From Vulcanimicrobiota bacterium (lineage in GTDB: Bacteria; Vulcanimicrobiota; Vulcanimicrobiia; Vulcanimicrobiales; Vulcanimicrobiaceae), in NCBI GenBank assembly GCA_013036105.1, contig JAAXCX010000004.1, positions 102,375 through 166,374 on the forward strand: DNA of 64,000 bases, written 5' to 3'. The translations under genes and the position numbers were made by a program. Under the pieces are notes generated by a model. The model made no database searches. It was given only the letters and a program-made list of their open reading frames with translations, and had not been told where the DNA came from. Below are positions 17,577 through 25,663 of this stretch, in pieces; position 1 is the stretch's first letter; the number at the start of each line of letters is the position of its first letter.

Positions 17577-18229
17577 ACTCCAAATCGTTTCTCGTGCCCG
17601 ACCCGATTTACGACTACATCCTGAAAACCACGCTGCGTGAAATACCGGTTCAGCGCGAGCTGCGCGAACGCACCGCGACGATGCCGCAAGCGCGTATGCA
17701 AACCGGACCCGATCAATTGCAGTTCATGCAGATACTGGTCCGGGCGATTCAGGCGCGCCGTTGCATCGAAGTGGGCGTCTACACGGGCGCAAGCGCGCTA
17801 GCGGTCGCCTTGGCTATTCCGGATGACGGAACCATCGTGGCCTGCGACGTCAGCGAAGAATATACGGCAATTGCGCGAGAGTTTTGGCAGCGCGCCGGAG
17901 TCGAGCATAAAATCGATCTGCATCTGGCGCCCGGCGACGAAACGTTGAAGGGCCTGCTGCTGCAGCAAGGCGGTTACGATTTTGCCTACATCGATGCCGA
18001 TAAGACCAATTACGACGCGTATTACGAACTCGTGCTGCGCCTGCTGCGCCCGGGCGGACTGATCGCGATCGATAACGTGCTGTGGGGCGGTGACGTCGCC
18101 GATCCGGCGGAAACCGATGCGGACACCGTGGCGCTGCGAAAACTCAACGAGAAGATCGGCCGGGACGAACGCGTTGACGCGAGCCTCTTGACGATCGGCG
18201 ACGGGCTCTCAATCGTCCGCAAGCGGTGA
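17573..18229 (+). CDS. O-methyltransferase, Methyltransf_3 (caffeoyl-CoA/catechol) type
   Basis: A 218-residue SAM-dependent class I methyltransferase. VGVYTGASALAVALAI near residue 66 is the SAM-binding motif, FAYIDADKTNY near 136 carries metal-ligand Asp/Asn residues, and LIAIDNVLWGGDV near 165 completes the divalent-cation site typical of this family. ATG 17573 has AAAGG upstream and overlaps the preceding stop by 4 bases. It should methylate a hydroxyl of a small aromatic or similar substrate. Coupling with the FAD oxidoreductase suggests both act on the same metabolite, which cannot be identified from sequence. Confidence 0.9.
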   Translation: MNSKSFLVPDPIYDYILKTTLREIPVQRELRERTATMPQARMQTGPDQLQFMQILVRAIQARRCIEVGVYTGASALAVALAIPDDGTIVACDVSEEYTAIAREFWQRAGVEHKIDLHLAPGDETLKGLLLQQGGYDFAYIDADKTNYDAYYELVLRLLRPGGLIAIDNVLWGGDVADPAETDADTVALRKLNEKIGRDERVDASLLTIGDGLSIVRKR

Positions 18230-18230
18230 T

Positions 18231-18863
18231 ATGAGCGCCAAGTTTACGAGCGGAAGCCTCGATAAAGCCCGGCTGGATACGCTCGTCGACGCGGTATACG
18301 CGATTGCGCTGACGCTGCTGGTATTGGATTTGAAGTTGCCCGACGGGCTGAGAACCTTTGAGGTTCCGGCGCATCTGCGCGAGATGCTGCCGAAGATCGC
18401 TGTCTATGCCATCGCGTTCTCCACCGTAGCATTGCTCTGGGTTTGCCATCATTACTACTCCACGCTCGTGACCGGCACCGACTTCACGCACGTCATGCTC
18501 AATCTTTCTCCGCTCCTGCTCGTTGCGCTGGTTCCATTTACCGCTGCCGCGATGGGCACGTATCATAACTCGTCGTGGGCGGTTGCCGCGTTTACGCTCA
18601 ATGTCGCGGTGATCTGTTTTTTGTATGTTCTCAACTGGGCGCACTGCAGAAGGCGGCTGGTTCCGGCGCAGGTTGATCGCCGGTTGCTCGATACGATGTC
18701 CGCGAATGCATGGTATTCGCTCGCGGGCGAAATCTTGGCGACCGCCTTGGCCTTCGTCGTGCCGGTTCTCGGCATCGCCGTGGCGGCCGTCATGGTACCC
18801 GCGGGGTTTGCCGCGATGGCGCGGCTGGAGCCACGCATTATGGAAGCCGTGAAGGAGCGTTAG
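18231..18863 (+). CDS. TMEM175/DUF1211-like potassium channel protein
   Basis: A 210-residue membrane protein with about six hydrophobic segments. The first helix (LDTLVDAVYAIALTLLVLDL) matches the start of bacterial TMEM175 channels, whose signature is R-x(3)-FSD; here the FS is replaced by LV while the Asp is kept. The family forms potassium-permeable channels. It starts one base after the methyltransferase stop and probably belongs to the same operon. Its stop codon overlaps that of the convergent glycosyltransferase by 4 bases. Confidence 0.78.
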   Translation: MSAKFTSGSLDKARLDTLVDAVYAIALTLLVLDLKLPDGLRTFEVPAHLREMLPKIAVYAIAFSTVALLWVCHHYYSTLVTGTDFTHVMLNLSPLLLVALVPFTAAAMGTYHNSSWAVAAFTLNVAVICFLYVLNWAHCRRRLVPAQVDRRLLDTMSANAWYSLAGEILATALAFVVPVLGIAVAAVMVPAGFAAMARLEPRIMEAVKER

Positions 18864-20395
18864 GCGCCGTACCAGCGAAGCCGCGGCCACAGCTCTTTCA
18901 GCGGCGCGATAGGCTGCGTGCACAGAAAGATCGGCGTGGGCCCGTCGATCGCCCACCGCAACGGATCGACGAACGTACCGGCCAAAACAACGCGCCGGAA
19001 AAGAACGCGCAGCAGATCGGCTTGCGACGCGCCGATAGCCAGCACCGAGCTTCCGTCGTAACCGCCGGTGCCCCAAAGATAGTATTGATTCTGCGCGCTG
19101 ATCGGCTGCGGAAGTCCGTACTGCGGGCCATAGAATTCGATAGCCGCCGCGCCCGCATACGTGTCGGAGAATATCGCGGTACGCCTTCGCCGCTCCGGCG
19201 GAAGCTGGTTGTACACGTCTGCGACGCGGCGCGCGAGCCCCTGCCATCCGAATTCGTCGGCGAAGAGAGGCTGTACCAGGCGCGCCGGTTCCTGGTTGCG
19301 CCCCGTGACGCCCAGAAGTCTTGAATAACCGATCAAACCTTGCGCCGAAAGTACCGGGATGGTAAACGGGGCGAGCAGCACCGCCGAGACGAGCACCATG
19401 GTGGCCGCGATCGCGCGCCAACCCGGGCGCGCACTCCAAGCGCGTTCTAGCGCGACCCATCCTGCGCAGATCAGCGGTGTATAAATCCCCGCGATATAGT
19501 AACCTTTTCCGTTGAGCAACACGGCCGCGGCCAGCAGCAGCGCAAACGCAATCGCGATGAATTGATACGAACGAAATCGCGGAGCGAACCAAAGCGCGGC
19601 CGCTCCCGCCAGCCATACCGGAATGGCGACCGGATTAAAAAACAGCAGCTGCTCCAAGAAGAAGGCGCCCGAGTTGACGAGAGGCTGCCGGAATTCGAAC
19701 TGCATGCCGGAATGAAAAGCGTGCCGTCCCAACACGTCGCCGCGCAGAACCGCGACCATCGGAAAACCGTGCACAGCCTGCCACCACATGTTGGGCGCAA
19801 GAAGGACGACCGTCCCAAGGGCTGCCATCGCAAACGCACGCGTGCGCAGTACTGCTCGCTCCGGAGTGAGCAGCAGTCCGGCGAGCACAGCCGCGGCGAG
19901 CAGAAACATCGAGTACTTTCCGTAAAGCCCAAACGTCACCGTGGCAGCAATGGCTATCCACCAGCGCGCATCGCGCGAGCGCACCAAACGCATGGTGGCG
20001 TAGACGGCCAGCGCCCACGTCATCGGCTCGTAGGACGTCGTCGTGAGCGTGGCGCCGAGAAAAAGATATGCCGGTGTCAGTGCAACGGTCAGTCCGGCAA
20101 GGCGCTGCGACCAGGCTCGTCCGCCGAGTTCGGCGGCGATCGCGCAGGCAAGATACGCGGTGACCCCCGCCGCGATCGCTACCGTTAAGCGCAGCGCGAC
20201 GAGTTCGTAGTGCGCGGGCGCGGCCAGCCACGAGACAAGCGCCGTAAGCGGAGGCATGTCCACATAGCCTAACGCCAAACGTTTCGCGCAGGCGATAAAG
20301 TAGAGTTCGTCGCGATAGTAACCGTAACGCCAGGAAACCGCGAGATGGATCGCGGCCGTCAGGATTCCGAGCGCCGAAGCGAATCGTTTATCCAA
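18860..20395 (-). CDS. GT39-family (ArnT/PMT-like) membrane glycosyltransferase
   Basis: Polytopic protein of 511 residues. The first periplasmic loop holds the GT-C signature WRYGYYRDELYFIACAKRL with its Asp-Glu pair, followed by GYVDMPPLTALVSW, both typical of ArnT/PMT-like enzymes. These transfer a sugar from a polyprenyl-phosphate donor to lipid or protein at the outer face of the inner membrane. About 11 membrane helices precede a soluble C-terminal domain of about 150 residues. It follows the polytopic protein at 20402 by 6 bases on the same strand, which suggests they work together, possibly in envelope modification. Confidence 0.88.
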   Translation of the reverse strand: MDKRFASALGILTAAIHLAVSWRYGYYRDELYFIACAKRLALGYVDMPPLTALVSWLAAPAHYELVALRLTVAIAAGVTAYLACAIAAELGGRAWSQRLAGLTVALTPAYLFLGATLTTTSYEPMTWALAVYATMRLVRSRDARWWIAIAATVTFGLYGKYSMFLLAAAVLAGLLLTPERAVLRTRAFAMAALGTVVLLAPNMWWQAVHGFPMVAVLRGDVLGRHAFHSGMQFEFRQPLVNSGAFFLEQLLFFNPVAIPVWLAGAAALWFAPRFRSYQFIAIAFALLLAAAVLLNGKGYYIAGIYTPLICAGWVALERAWSARPGWRAIAATMVLVSAVLLAPFTIPVLSAQGLIGYSRLLGVTGRNQEPARLVQPLFADEFGWQGLARRVADVYNQLPPERRRRTAIFSDTYAGAAAIEFYGPQYGLPQPISAQNQYYLWGTGGYDGSSVLAIGASQADLLRVLFRRVVLAGTFVDPLRWAIDGPTPIFLCTQPIAPLKELWPRLRWYGA

Positions 20396-20401
20396 CTGAA
20401 G

Positions 20402-21412
20402 TCATGCGGCGTCCAGACGAGGCGGAATTGCCGAGGCGACAAAACTGAGCAGCAGCGAAAAAAGTCCCGCGTAAAAAATCGTTCCGGCCGCGAAGAGGGG
20501 GTCCCACCACGTGCCGCCCATGAATGCAACCGTGAAAACACACAAAACGGCAGCATAGATCGCCGGAACCGCAAAGGCAAAAAATCCGAACCAGCCGCGC
20601 GAGGTGAAATATGCCGGAGCGCGGGCGAGAATTATATCTCCCGCTAACCCTGCCGCGACGCTGGCCAGGAAAACGGAGACTGCGTCGAGCCATCCCAGCG
20701 AATGAGTAATCGCTATCAGCCCGTTGCCGAGGACGAACAGTATGGTGAGCGCTCCGGGCTGCAACCGGAGGTTGCGCACCAGGTAAAAGGCCGCGCCCAT
20801 CATGAGCAAGCTTTGAAGAACGACGGCGATGAGCGAGCCGCCCTGCTGATAGAAATGAATGGTCATCAACGTCAACGCGTTTGCGTCAAGTTCGTGCGGC
20901 ACAACGACCCCGAGCGCTCGCGCGGCATCGACGCGAAAGAAGACTTGTGTACCCCAATGCATCAGTTCGAGGATAGCCGCCGAGGAGATGATCGCGGGCA
21001 ATTGCTGCACGAGGGTGATTGGGCGCGGTGTGTTGGAGACCGCGGAACGGATGGGCCCCGAGATGATGAGCAACACGCCGGCGCCGATGACTTGGTGCGT
21101 CGGACTCAAGAGCGCGTCGAACCCCGCTTCGAAACCAAAGAACACGTGATTGATCATGTCGGCGATTCCGCCGAGCAAGAACACGAGCACGCCCAGCGCC
21201 GACCATGAATATGCCGGTCCGAGCTCTACGGCCAGGCTTTCGTTGCGGCGGCGCGCGGCCGCGTAGCGTGCGCCGACCAAATACAGCAAGAGAAGAAGGC
21301 CGGAATAGAGCAGCGCGTGCGCCCACGTAAAAAACGTGTCGACGTCGTGACGAATGTGCCATCCGGCATCGGTGTATAGGCCGGCGATAGTCCAGTATCC
21401 GGCCAGGGCCAT
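20402..21412 (-). CDS. Polytopic membrane protein of an unrecognised family with a conserved His pattern
   Basis: A 336-residue protein from ATG 21412 (a longer frame to 21556 would overlap the divergent lipoprotein gene) with about nine hydrophobic segments. The N-terminal half has FDWAMALAG, DAGWHIRHD, TWAHALLYSG, INHVFFGFEAGF and ALLSPTHQVIGAG. Histidines near residues 32, 89 and 106 have exactly the same spacing (57 and 17) as those of the 616-residue protein at 25664-27514, and the C-terminal halves also match. This one lacks the propeller inserted in the other. I know no named family. It lies 6 bases ahead of the GT39 gene. The His pattern hints at a metal or cofactor site in the membrane. 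Confidence 0.7.
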   Translation of the reverse strand: MALAGYWTIAGLYTDAGWHIRHDVDTFFTWAHALLYSGLLLLLYLVGARYAAARRRNESLAVELGPAYSWSALGVLVFLLGGIADMINHVFFGFEAGFDALLSPTHQVIGAGVLLIISGPIRSAVSNTPRPITLVQQLPAIISSAAILELMHWGTQVFFRVDAARALGVVVPHELDANALTLMTIHFYQQGGSLIAVVLQSLLMMGAAFYLVRNLRLQPGALTILFVLGNGLIAITHSLGWLDAVSVFLASVAAGLAGDIILARAPAYFTSRGWFGFFAFAVPAIYAAVLCVFTVAFMGGTWWDPLFAAGTIFYAGLFSLLLSFVASAIPPRLDAA

Positions 21413-21477
21413 CGCCCAGTCGAACCGCCTCAAGAGTCCAGGGTTCGCAAGGCTATCATTCGAACCTGCGCAGCTCG

Positions 21478-21903
21478 ATGCGCGCACAATCAATCGCGTT
21501 TGCGGCCGCGCTCGCCGTGTTGGCGGCGTGCGGATCGCATCCTGAAGCCGGCGCACAAAACGCCGTCACCATAGGCGTCGTCGCGCCCTGGCCCGCCACC
21601 GTATACGTGCGCCAAAACGATCCGCCGCGCATCCTTGCCGCACAGTTCTCCTCGTCGGTGATTCAGATCGGCCAATGGTGGTCGGGGAAAGTTGCGACCA
21701 CCAGCAACGTTGCGGTTGTAGAATTGCGGTCGCCGTCGTTCTCATTTATATTGCACCGGACGGCCTTCGGCCAGTTTTCCTTCCGGACCAGGGCGTTGGC
21801 CGTGCCTTCAATCTACCGCCGCGGATTCACCGCAGCTCTTATCGCTCGCGGCGCGGGCGGCGGGTTAACCGATGCGCGCAGCGCCGAGCTCGTTTTTCGA
21901 TAG
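21478..21903 (+). CDS. Small putative lipoprotein, hypothetical
   Basis: A 141-residue protein whose N-terminus (MRAQSIAFAAALAVLAAC) is a type II signal peptide with lipobox LAAC, so the mature protein should carry lipid on Cys 18. The rest is a short beta-rich domain with no recognised family. It is divergent from the polytopic membrane protein gene, and its last 39 bases overlap the 3' end of symporter copy 2 on the other strand. It may be an isolated periplasmic-facing lipoprotein. Confidence 0.6.
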   Translation: MRAQSIAFAAALAVLAACGSHPEAGAQNAVTIGVVAPWPATVYVRQNDPPRILAAQFSSSVIQIGQWWSGKVATTSNVAVVELRSPSFSFILHRTAFGQFSFRTRALAVPSIYRRGFTAALIARGAGGGLTDARSAELVFR

Positions 21904-23355
21904 CCGGAAGAGCAGCGTAGCGATCGCCGCGACGGCGAGATTGACCAGCAGCGCGTAAAACGCGATGTATCCGGGCACTGTGGCGCCGGCGTGCAGCGGA
22001 AAGATCGTCGTCGCAAACCTGGTTGACTGTGCCATCCAGGTCGCGGTGACAAGTCCGGCGGCCCAGCCGGCAAGCAACGCGTTCCGGTGAAACCACGTCG
22101 TGTACAGCCCGATGATGACGGCGGGGAAAATCTGGACGATCCACGAGCCGCCCAGCAACTGAAATTCGATCGCGTACAGTGGCTTTATGGTGAGCGCGAT
22201 CGCGAGTCCGCCCGCGAGCACCAGCAGCGCGATGATGCGCGCAGTGCGCGTTTCCACGGCCGGGCGCGCCAAGCGCTTTTGAAACGTCTGCAGGATGTTG
22301 CTGGCAAACAAATTCGCGGCGCCTATTGCCATGATCGCCGCGGGAACGAGCGCGCCGATAACGATCGCAGCGAACGCGACTCCGGCAAACCAATTCGGGA
22401 AGAAGCGCGCGAAGAGGTCGGGGATAGCAAAATTTGGATCGCTCACGTGAATGTGCGCCGCGAGCGCGCAGTAGCCGAGCAGCGCGATCAACGTCAGCAA
22501 GATGCTGTAGAGCGGCAGCAGCGCGCAGTTGCGCCGGATAACGTCGGCGCTGCGCGCGCTGAGCACGCTTGTGATCGAGTGCGGATAGATGAAGAGCGCG
22601 AGCGCCGAACCGAGCGCGAGGGACGAGTAGGCAAAATACAGCGGCGGCGTCAGGATGGTCGAACCGGGCTTGGCTTTTGCCGCGAGCGCGGTCTGTGCCG
22701 CGCTGAAGACGTGCGCCCAGCCGCCCAGATGCTGCGGGATGATGATGATAGCCGCAATGACCGTAACGTAGATCAGCGTGTCTTTGACGAACGCGATCAT
22801 CGCCGGCGCGCGCAAGCCGCTGGTAAACGTATAGGCGGCAAGTAGGACAAAAGCGACGACGAGCATCGTTACCGCCGACCCGTGAGTCGGAGCGATACCG
22901 GAGCGTTCCAGAACGACCTGTACGCCGATGAGCTGCAGCGCGATGTACGGCATCGTGGCGACGACGCCGGTAAGGGCAACGGCGAGTTCGAGCGGCCGGC
23001 TCCCGAAACGATCGTGGACGAAATCCGCGGTCGTCACGTAGCCGCGCGCTTTAGCGACGGTCCAAAAACGAGCCATGACCAGAAACGCCAACGGATACGC
23101 GATGGTCGTGTACGGCACCGCGAAAAAAGCGATTGCGCCGGATCCAAAAGCGAAGGCCGGCACGGCGATGAACGTGTATGCCGTATACAGGTCGCCGCCC
23201 AAAAGAAACCACGTAACGATCGTCCCGAAGCGCCGTCCACCGAGCGCCCACTCTTCGAGCGACCTGAGATCTCTTCGACCCCAGCGTGCCGCTAAGAAGC
23301 CGAGCACGGCGACGCCAAAGACGAGCGCCACGAAGATCGCCGAGCCGCTAGTCAC
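21865..23355 (-). CDS. Sodium:solute symporter (SSS) family transporter, copy 2
   Basis: A 496-residue membrane transporter with about 13 helices. Family features are EEWALGGRRFGTIVTWFLLG and YTAYTFIAVPAFAFGSGAIAF, parallel to copy 1 at 14294-15769. It starts with GTG 23355 and overlaps the DUF3311 gene by 8 bases. It is the last gene of a run of six minus-strand genes beginning at 27514. Its 3' end overlaps the convergent lipoprotein gene by 39 bases. Sodium-driven uptake of an organic acid or amino acid is the family role; the substrate is unknown. Confidence 0.88.
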   Translation of the reverse strand: MTSGSAIFVALVFGVAVLGFLAARWGRRDLRSLEEWALGGRRFGTIVTWFLLGGDLYTAYTFIAVPAFAFGSGAIAFFAVPYTTIAYPLAFLVMARFWTVAKARGYVTTADFVHDRFGSRPLELAVALTGVVATMPYIALQLIGVQVVLERSGIAPTHGSAVTMLVVAFVLLAAYTFTSGLRAPAMIAFVKDTLIYVTVIAAIIIIPQHLGGWAHVFSAAQTALAAKAKPGSTILTPPLYFAYSSLALGSALALFIYPHSITSVLSARSADVIRRNCALLPLYSILLTLIALLGYCALAAHIHVSDPNFAIPDLFARFFPNWFAGVAFAAIVIGALVPAAIMAIGAANLFASNILQTFQKRLARPAVETRTARIIALLVLAGGLAIALTIKPLYAIEFQLLGGSWIVQIFPAVIIGLYTTWFHRNALLAGWAAGLVTATWMAQSTRFATTIFPLHAGATVPGYIAFYALLVNLAVAAIATLLFRLSKNELGAARIG

Positions 23356-23542
23356 GTTCGCGATCCCGCGTTGCGGTGTAGACGATCCAAACGATGAATG
23401 CGGAAAGCACGATCCAAAGAATCTGATACCAGTAGAAGAACGGAAAACCGAAGAGCGCCGGGGATGAACGCGCGTAGAGCGGCGGGATCAGCGTCGCCGC
23501 GAACGGTACGAGAAGCAGCCAGTACCACCGACGGTGTTTCAT
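23348..23542 (-). CDS. DUF3311-type small membrane protein, partner of symporter copy 2
   Basis: 64 residues with two hydrophobic segments (WYWLLLVPFAATLIPPLYA and FYWYQILWIVLSAFIVWIVY) and the central FGFPFFYWYQ motif, as in the partner of copy 1. It overlaps the symporter start by 8 bases and sits one base after the EamA gene stop, so all three are likely co-transcribed. Confidence 0.78.
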   Translation of the reverse strand: MKHRRWYWLLLVPFAATLIPPLYARSSPALFGFPFFYWYQILWIVLSAFIVWIVYTATRDRERD

Positions 23543-23543
23543 G

Positions 23544-24464
23544 CTATTTTAGCGACACGGTCCGTTCGGCCCAGATATCCGTGAGCGAAAACTTCCCCAG
23601 CCATTGCGAAATGGCCATCCCGCCGATGCAGACCGCTGTTCCGGCAATTTGATGCAATTCGATCCGGCTGTGGAGAATGGCGATCGAAAGCAAACCCGCA
23701 AGGACCGGAACGCTGAACTGAAAGAGCGATGCGCGTCCCGCGCCCAGTACCGAGATGCCCCAACTCCAGACCGGGAATGTCAGGACGATCGGAAAGATCA
23801 CCGAGTAGGCAAAAATCCACCAGTCGGCGGCGGGAAGCGCCGCGTAATTTTGATGCATCATGCGCGGAAGCGCTCCCGGCAAGATGATCAAGGTGCCTAT
23901 CGCCATCGTAACGGCGACGAGACCGAGCGGTGTGTAGCGGCCGAGTAACTTTGCGCTCAATACGTTGAATATAGCAAAAATCGCCGCGGCGCAAAACGTC
24001 AGCGCGTCGCCCGGCCGGAACGTCAGGTGGCCCGCGAAGGCGCCCTCGAAAACCACCACGCCGAACAGCGCCACCGCCGCGCCGATCCAGCGCCCGGTAT
24101 GGACGCGCTCCTGTCCGGAGAAAGCGACAATCGCAAGCGTCAGCAGCGGCGAAAGGCTCGCCAGCAGCGATGACGCGAACGCGCTCGTGTTCGCCAATCC
24201 GAAAACCCAAAAATATTGATAGAGGCCATACCCGCACGCGCCGCATGCGATGAGCAGCGGCAGGTCGCGCGCGCGAAAGCGTACGGCTTGATGCATGCCG
24301 CGCGCGAGCAAGAACGCCAGCGGCGTCATGGCGAGAAACCGCAGACCTGTGAACGCAAGCGGATCGATTGACGCGAAGGCGTATTTCACGAGCACGGTGT
24401 TCATCGCCCAAGAAAAGGCAACGAACATCAGTCCGGGATAGAGCAGCGGCCGGCGAACGCTCAC
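23544..24464 (-). CDS. EamA/DMT-superfamily transporter
   Basis: A 306-residue protein with ten predicted membrane helices arranged as two EamA repeats (helices 1-5 beginning LMFVAFSWAMNTVLVKYAF; the second repeat from about residue 150). It carries the family features GLRFLAMTPLAFLLAR and FQFSVPVLAGLLS. DMT proteins of this type export or exchange amino acids and other metabolites. It sits in the six-gene minus-strand run, 10 bases after the pilin-like gene and one base ahead of the DUF3311 gene. Confidence 0.85.
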   Translation of the reverse strand: MSVRRPLLYPGLMFVAFSWAMNTVLVKYAFASIDPLAFTGLRFLAMTPLAFLLARGMHQAVRFRARDLPLLIACGACGYGLYQYFWVFGLANTSAFASSLLASLSPLLTLAIVAFSGQERVHTGRWIGAAVALFGVVVFEGAFAGHLTFRPGDALTFCAAAIFAIFNVLSAKLLGRYTPLGLVAVTMAIGTLIILPGALPRMMHQNYAALPAADWWIFAYSVIFPIVLTFPVWSWGISVLGAGRASLFQFSVPVLAGLLSIAILHSRIELHQIAGTAVCIGGMAISQWLGKFSLTDIWAERTVSLK

Positions 24465-24474
24465 GCATCGACCT

Positions 24475-25197
24475 CTACCGTGTCAGGTTGAAACCTCCTC
24501 GGTTGGAATATGCCGCCGATCGCCACGCGCTTGCATCGCTGCACGCGCCGGTTTGCGCGTTTTCATACGCCGCGCGCACAACGGTGTCGTCCGATGTTCC
24601 GGGCGAACCCGGTGCGCAGGGATTGGCCGTAGCCGGAGGCCTTCCCGAGTCTTCACCGGGCGGCAATTCGTGCGTGGAGACGGCATCGGTCGTGCGATCG
24701 CGCGCGCCAGCGATTGCGACGTATGGCGGCGCGTTCAGTGTGCGAAGTGTGACGTCGTCTTCGCGCGCCGCAAGAAAGCTTCCATCGCCGGCTTGCACGG
24801 CGACGGAGATCGTTGCGATGATGCGCCGCTCCGCGACGTACGTGTTGCGTTGTTCGTTGTTCGCGCACGCCCAATCCGCGTCGCAAGGCGCGGGTGAAGA
24901 TTCCGGATCGGCGAACTGCGCCGAAACTTGCGCGGAGCCGGTGAAACCGCACGGGTTTCGCTCGTCGACGCATGCCGGCGCGAACGTAAACGACGGCAGC
25001 GGATCGGGAAACGAGCCGCTGCGCGCAAATGGCGCGATTTCCGAAATCAACGCTTGAGCGGCGCGCTGATATTCGCGGTTCACGTAGGCTTGCGCGGCGC
25101 GGCGCACGGCGAGGCGGCCGGAGACGAGACCCGCGCTCAGTATGGTATTTGCGGCCAGCGCTATTAGCGCGACGCAGACCAAGGCGTTCGCCAGCAT
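24475..25197 (-). CDS. Pilin-like exported protein, hypothetical (240 aa)
   Basis: The N-terminus (MLANALVCVALIALAANTIL) is a single hydrophobic helix followed by an amphipathic helix, as in minor pilins of the PilX kind, but no G-F-x(3)-E prepilin cleavage motif is visible. The C-terminal domain contains about eight cysteines that could form disulfides, consistent with an extracytoplasmic location. It starts one base after the stop of the pseudopilin gene, so the two are surely co-expressed. I propose a minor component of a type IV pilus or type II-like assembly; no other pilus gene is in the window. Confidence 0.6.
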   Translation of the reverse strand: MLANALVCVALIALAANTILSAGLVSGRLAVRRAAQAYVNREYQRAAQALISEIAPFARSGSFPDPLPSFTFAPACVDERNPCGFTGSAQVSAQFADPESSPAPCDADWACANNEQRNTYVAERRIIATISVAVQAGDGSFLAAREDDVTLRTLNAPPYVAIAGARDRTTDAVSTHELPPGEDSGRPPATANPCAPGSPGTSDDTVVRAAYENAQTGACSDASAWRSAAYSNRGGFNLTR

Positions 25198-25198
25198 T

Positions 25199-25657
25199 TC
25201 AAAACGTGCCGGTGGGCTGTGGAACCAAACCGGGCCGTTCCACCTGCGAACCAGGCAGCGGCGCTTTGGCTCGCAATGCGCCGGTTACCGTAATCGCCCC
25301 GGAATCGCCGGCTCTTTCAGGCGGATAGGTGACCGTAATTGCTATCGCGGCGCCGTCTGCGGTTTGTGAAGAAAGCTCGCTCGAGATCGTGACCGGAACC
25401 GCGACCGATCCCGGAACCGGCATCGATGCGGCCGCGGATCCGCTCGGCGCGTCTCCCGGAGTGCCGTACTTCCACGCGTTTTCAGCGCCGCGCAGGGTTT
25501 GCGCAGCGAGAAGTGCCGCGGCGGCACGGTTTCGCCCTGGAGCCAAACCCAATCTGGCGGATGCGAAAACCGCCATGAGCAGCGCGCCGGCGCAGATTGC
25601 AACGATCGCGACGATGGCAATCGCCTCGAGCAGAGCAAATCCGCGCTGCGGCTTCAC
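25199..25657 (-). CDS. Type IV pilin-like pseudopilin
   Basis: A 152-residue protein starting MKPQRG|FALLEAIAIVAIVAI. Prepilin peptidase would cut after Gly 6, leaving Phe +1 and Glu +5, exactly the type IV pilin motif, followed by the usual long hydrophobic helix. The remaining domain is small, Ala/Pro-rich and beta-like. It lies 6 bases after the propeller-containing membrane protein and one base ahead of the pilin-like gene. It probably forms a minor pseudopilin of a type IV pilus or secretion system encoded elsewhere. Confidence 0.8.
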   Translation of the reverse strand: MKPQRGFALLEAIAIVAIVAICAGALLMAVFASARLGLAPGRNRAAAALLAAQTLRGAENAWKYGTPGDAPSGSAAASMPVPGSVAVPVTISSELSSQTADGAAIAITVTYPPERAGDSGAITVTGALRAKAPLPGSQVERPGLVPQPTGTF

Positions 25658-25663
25658 GGCGGG

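Noticed and set aside
18144..19616. 490-codon minus-strand frame overlapping the channel and glycosyltransferase genes
   Set aside because: Arg-rich, low-complexity translation with no motif; the GT39 and TMEM175 frames explain the region.
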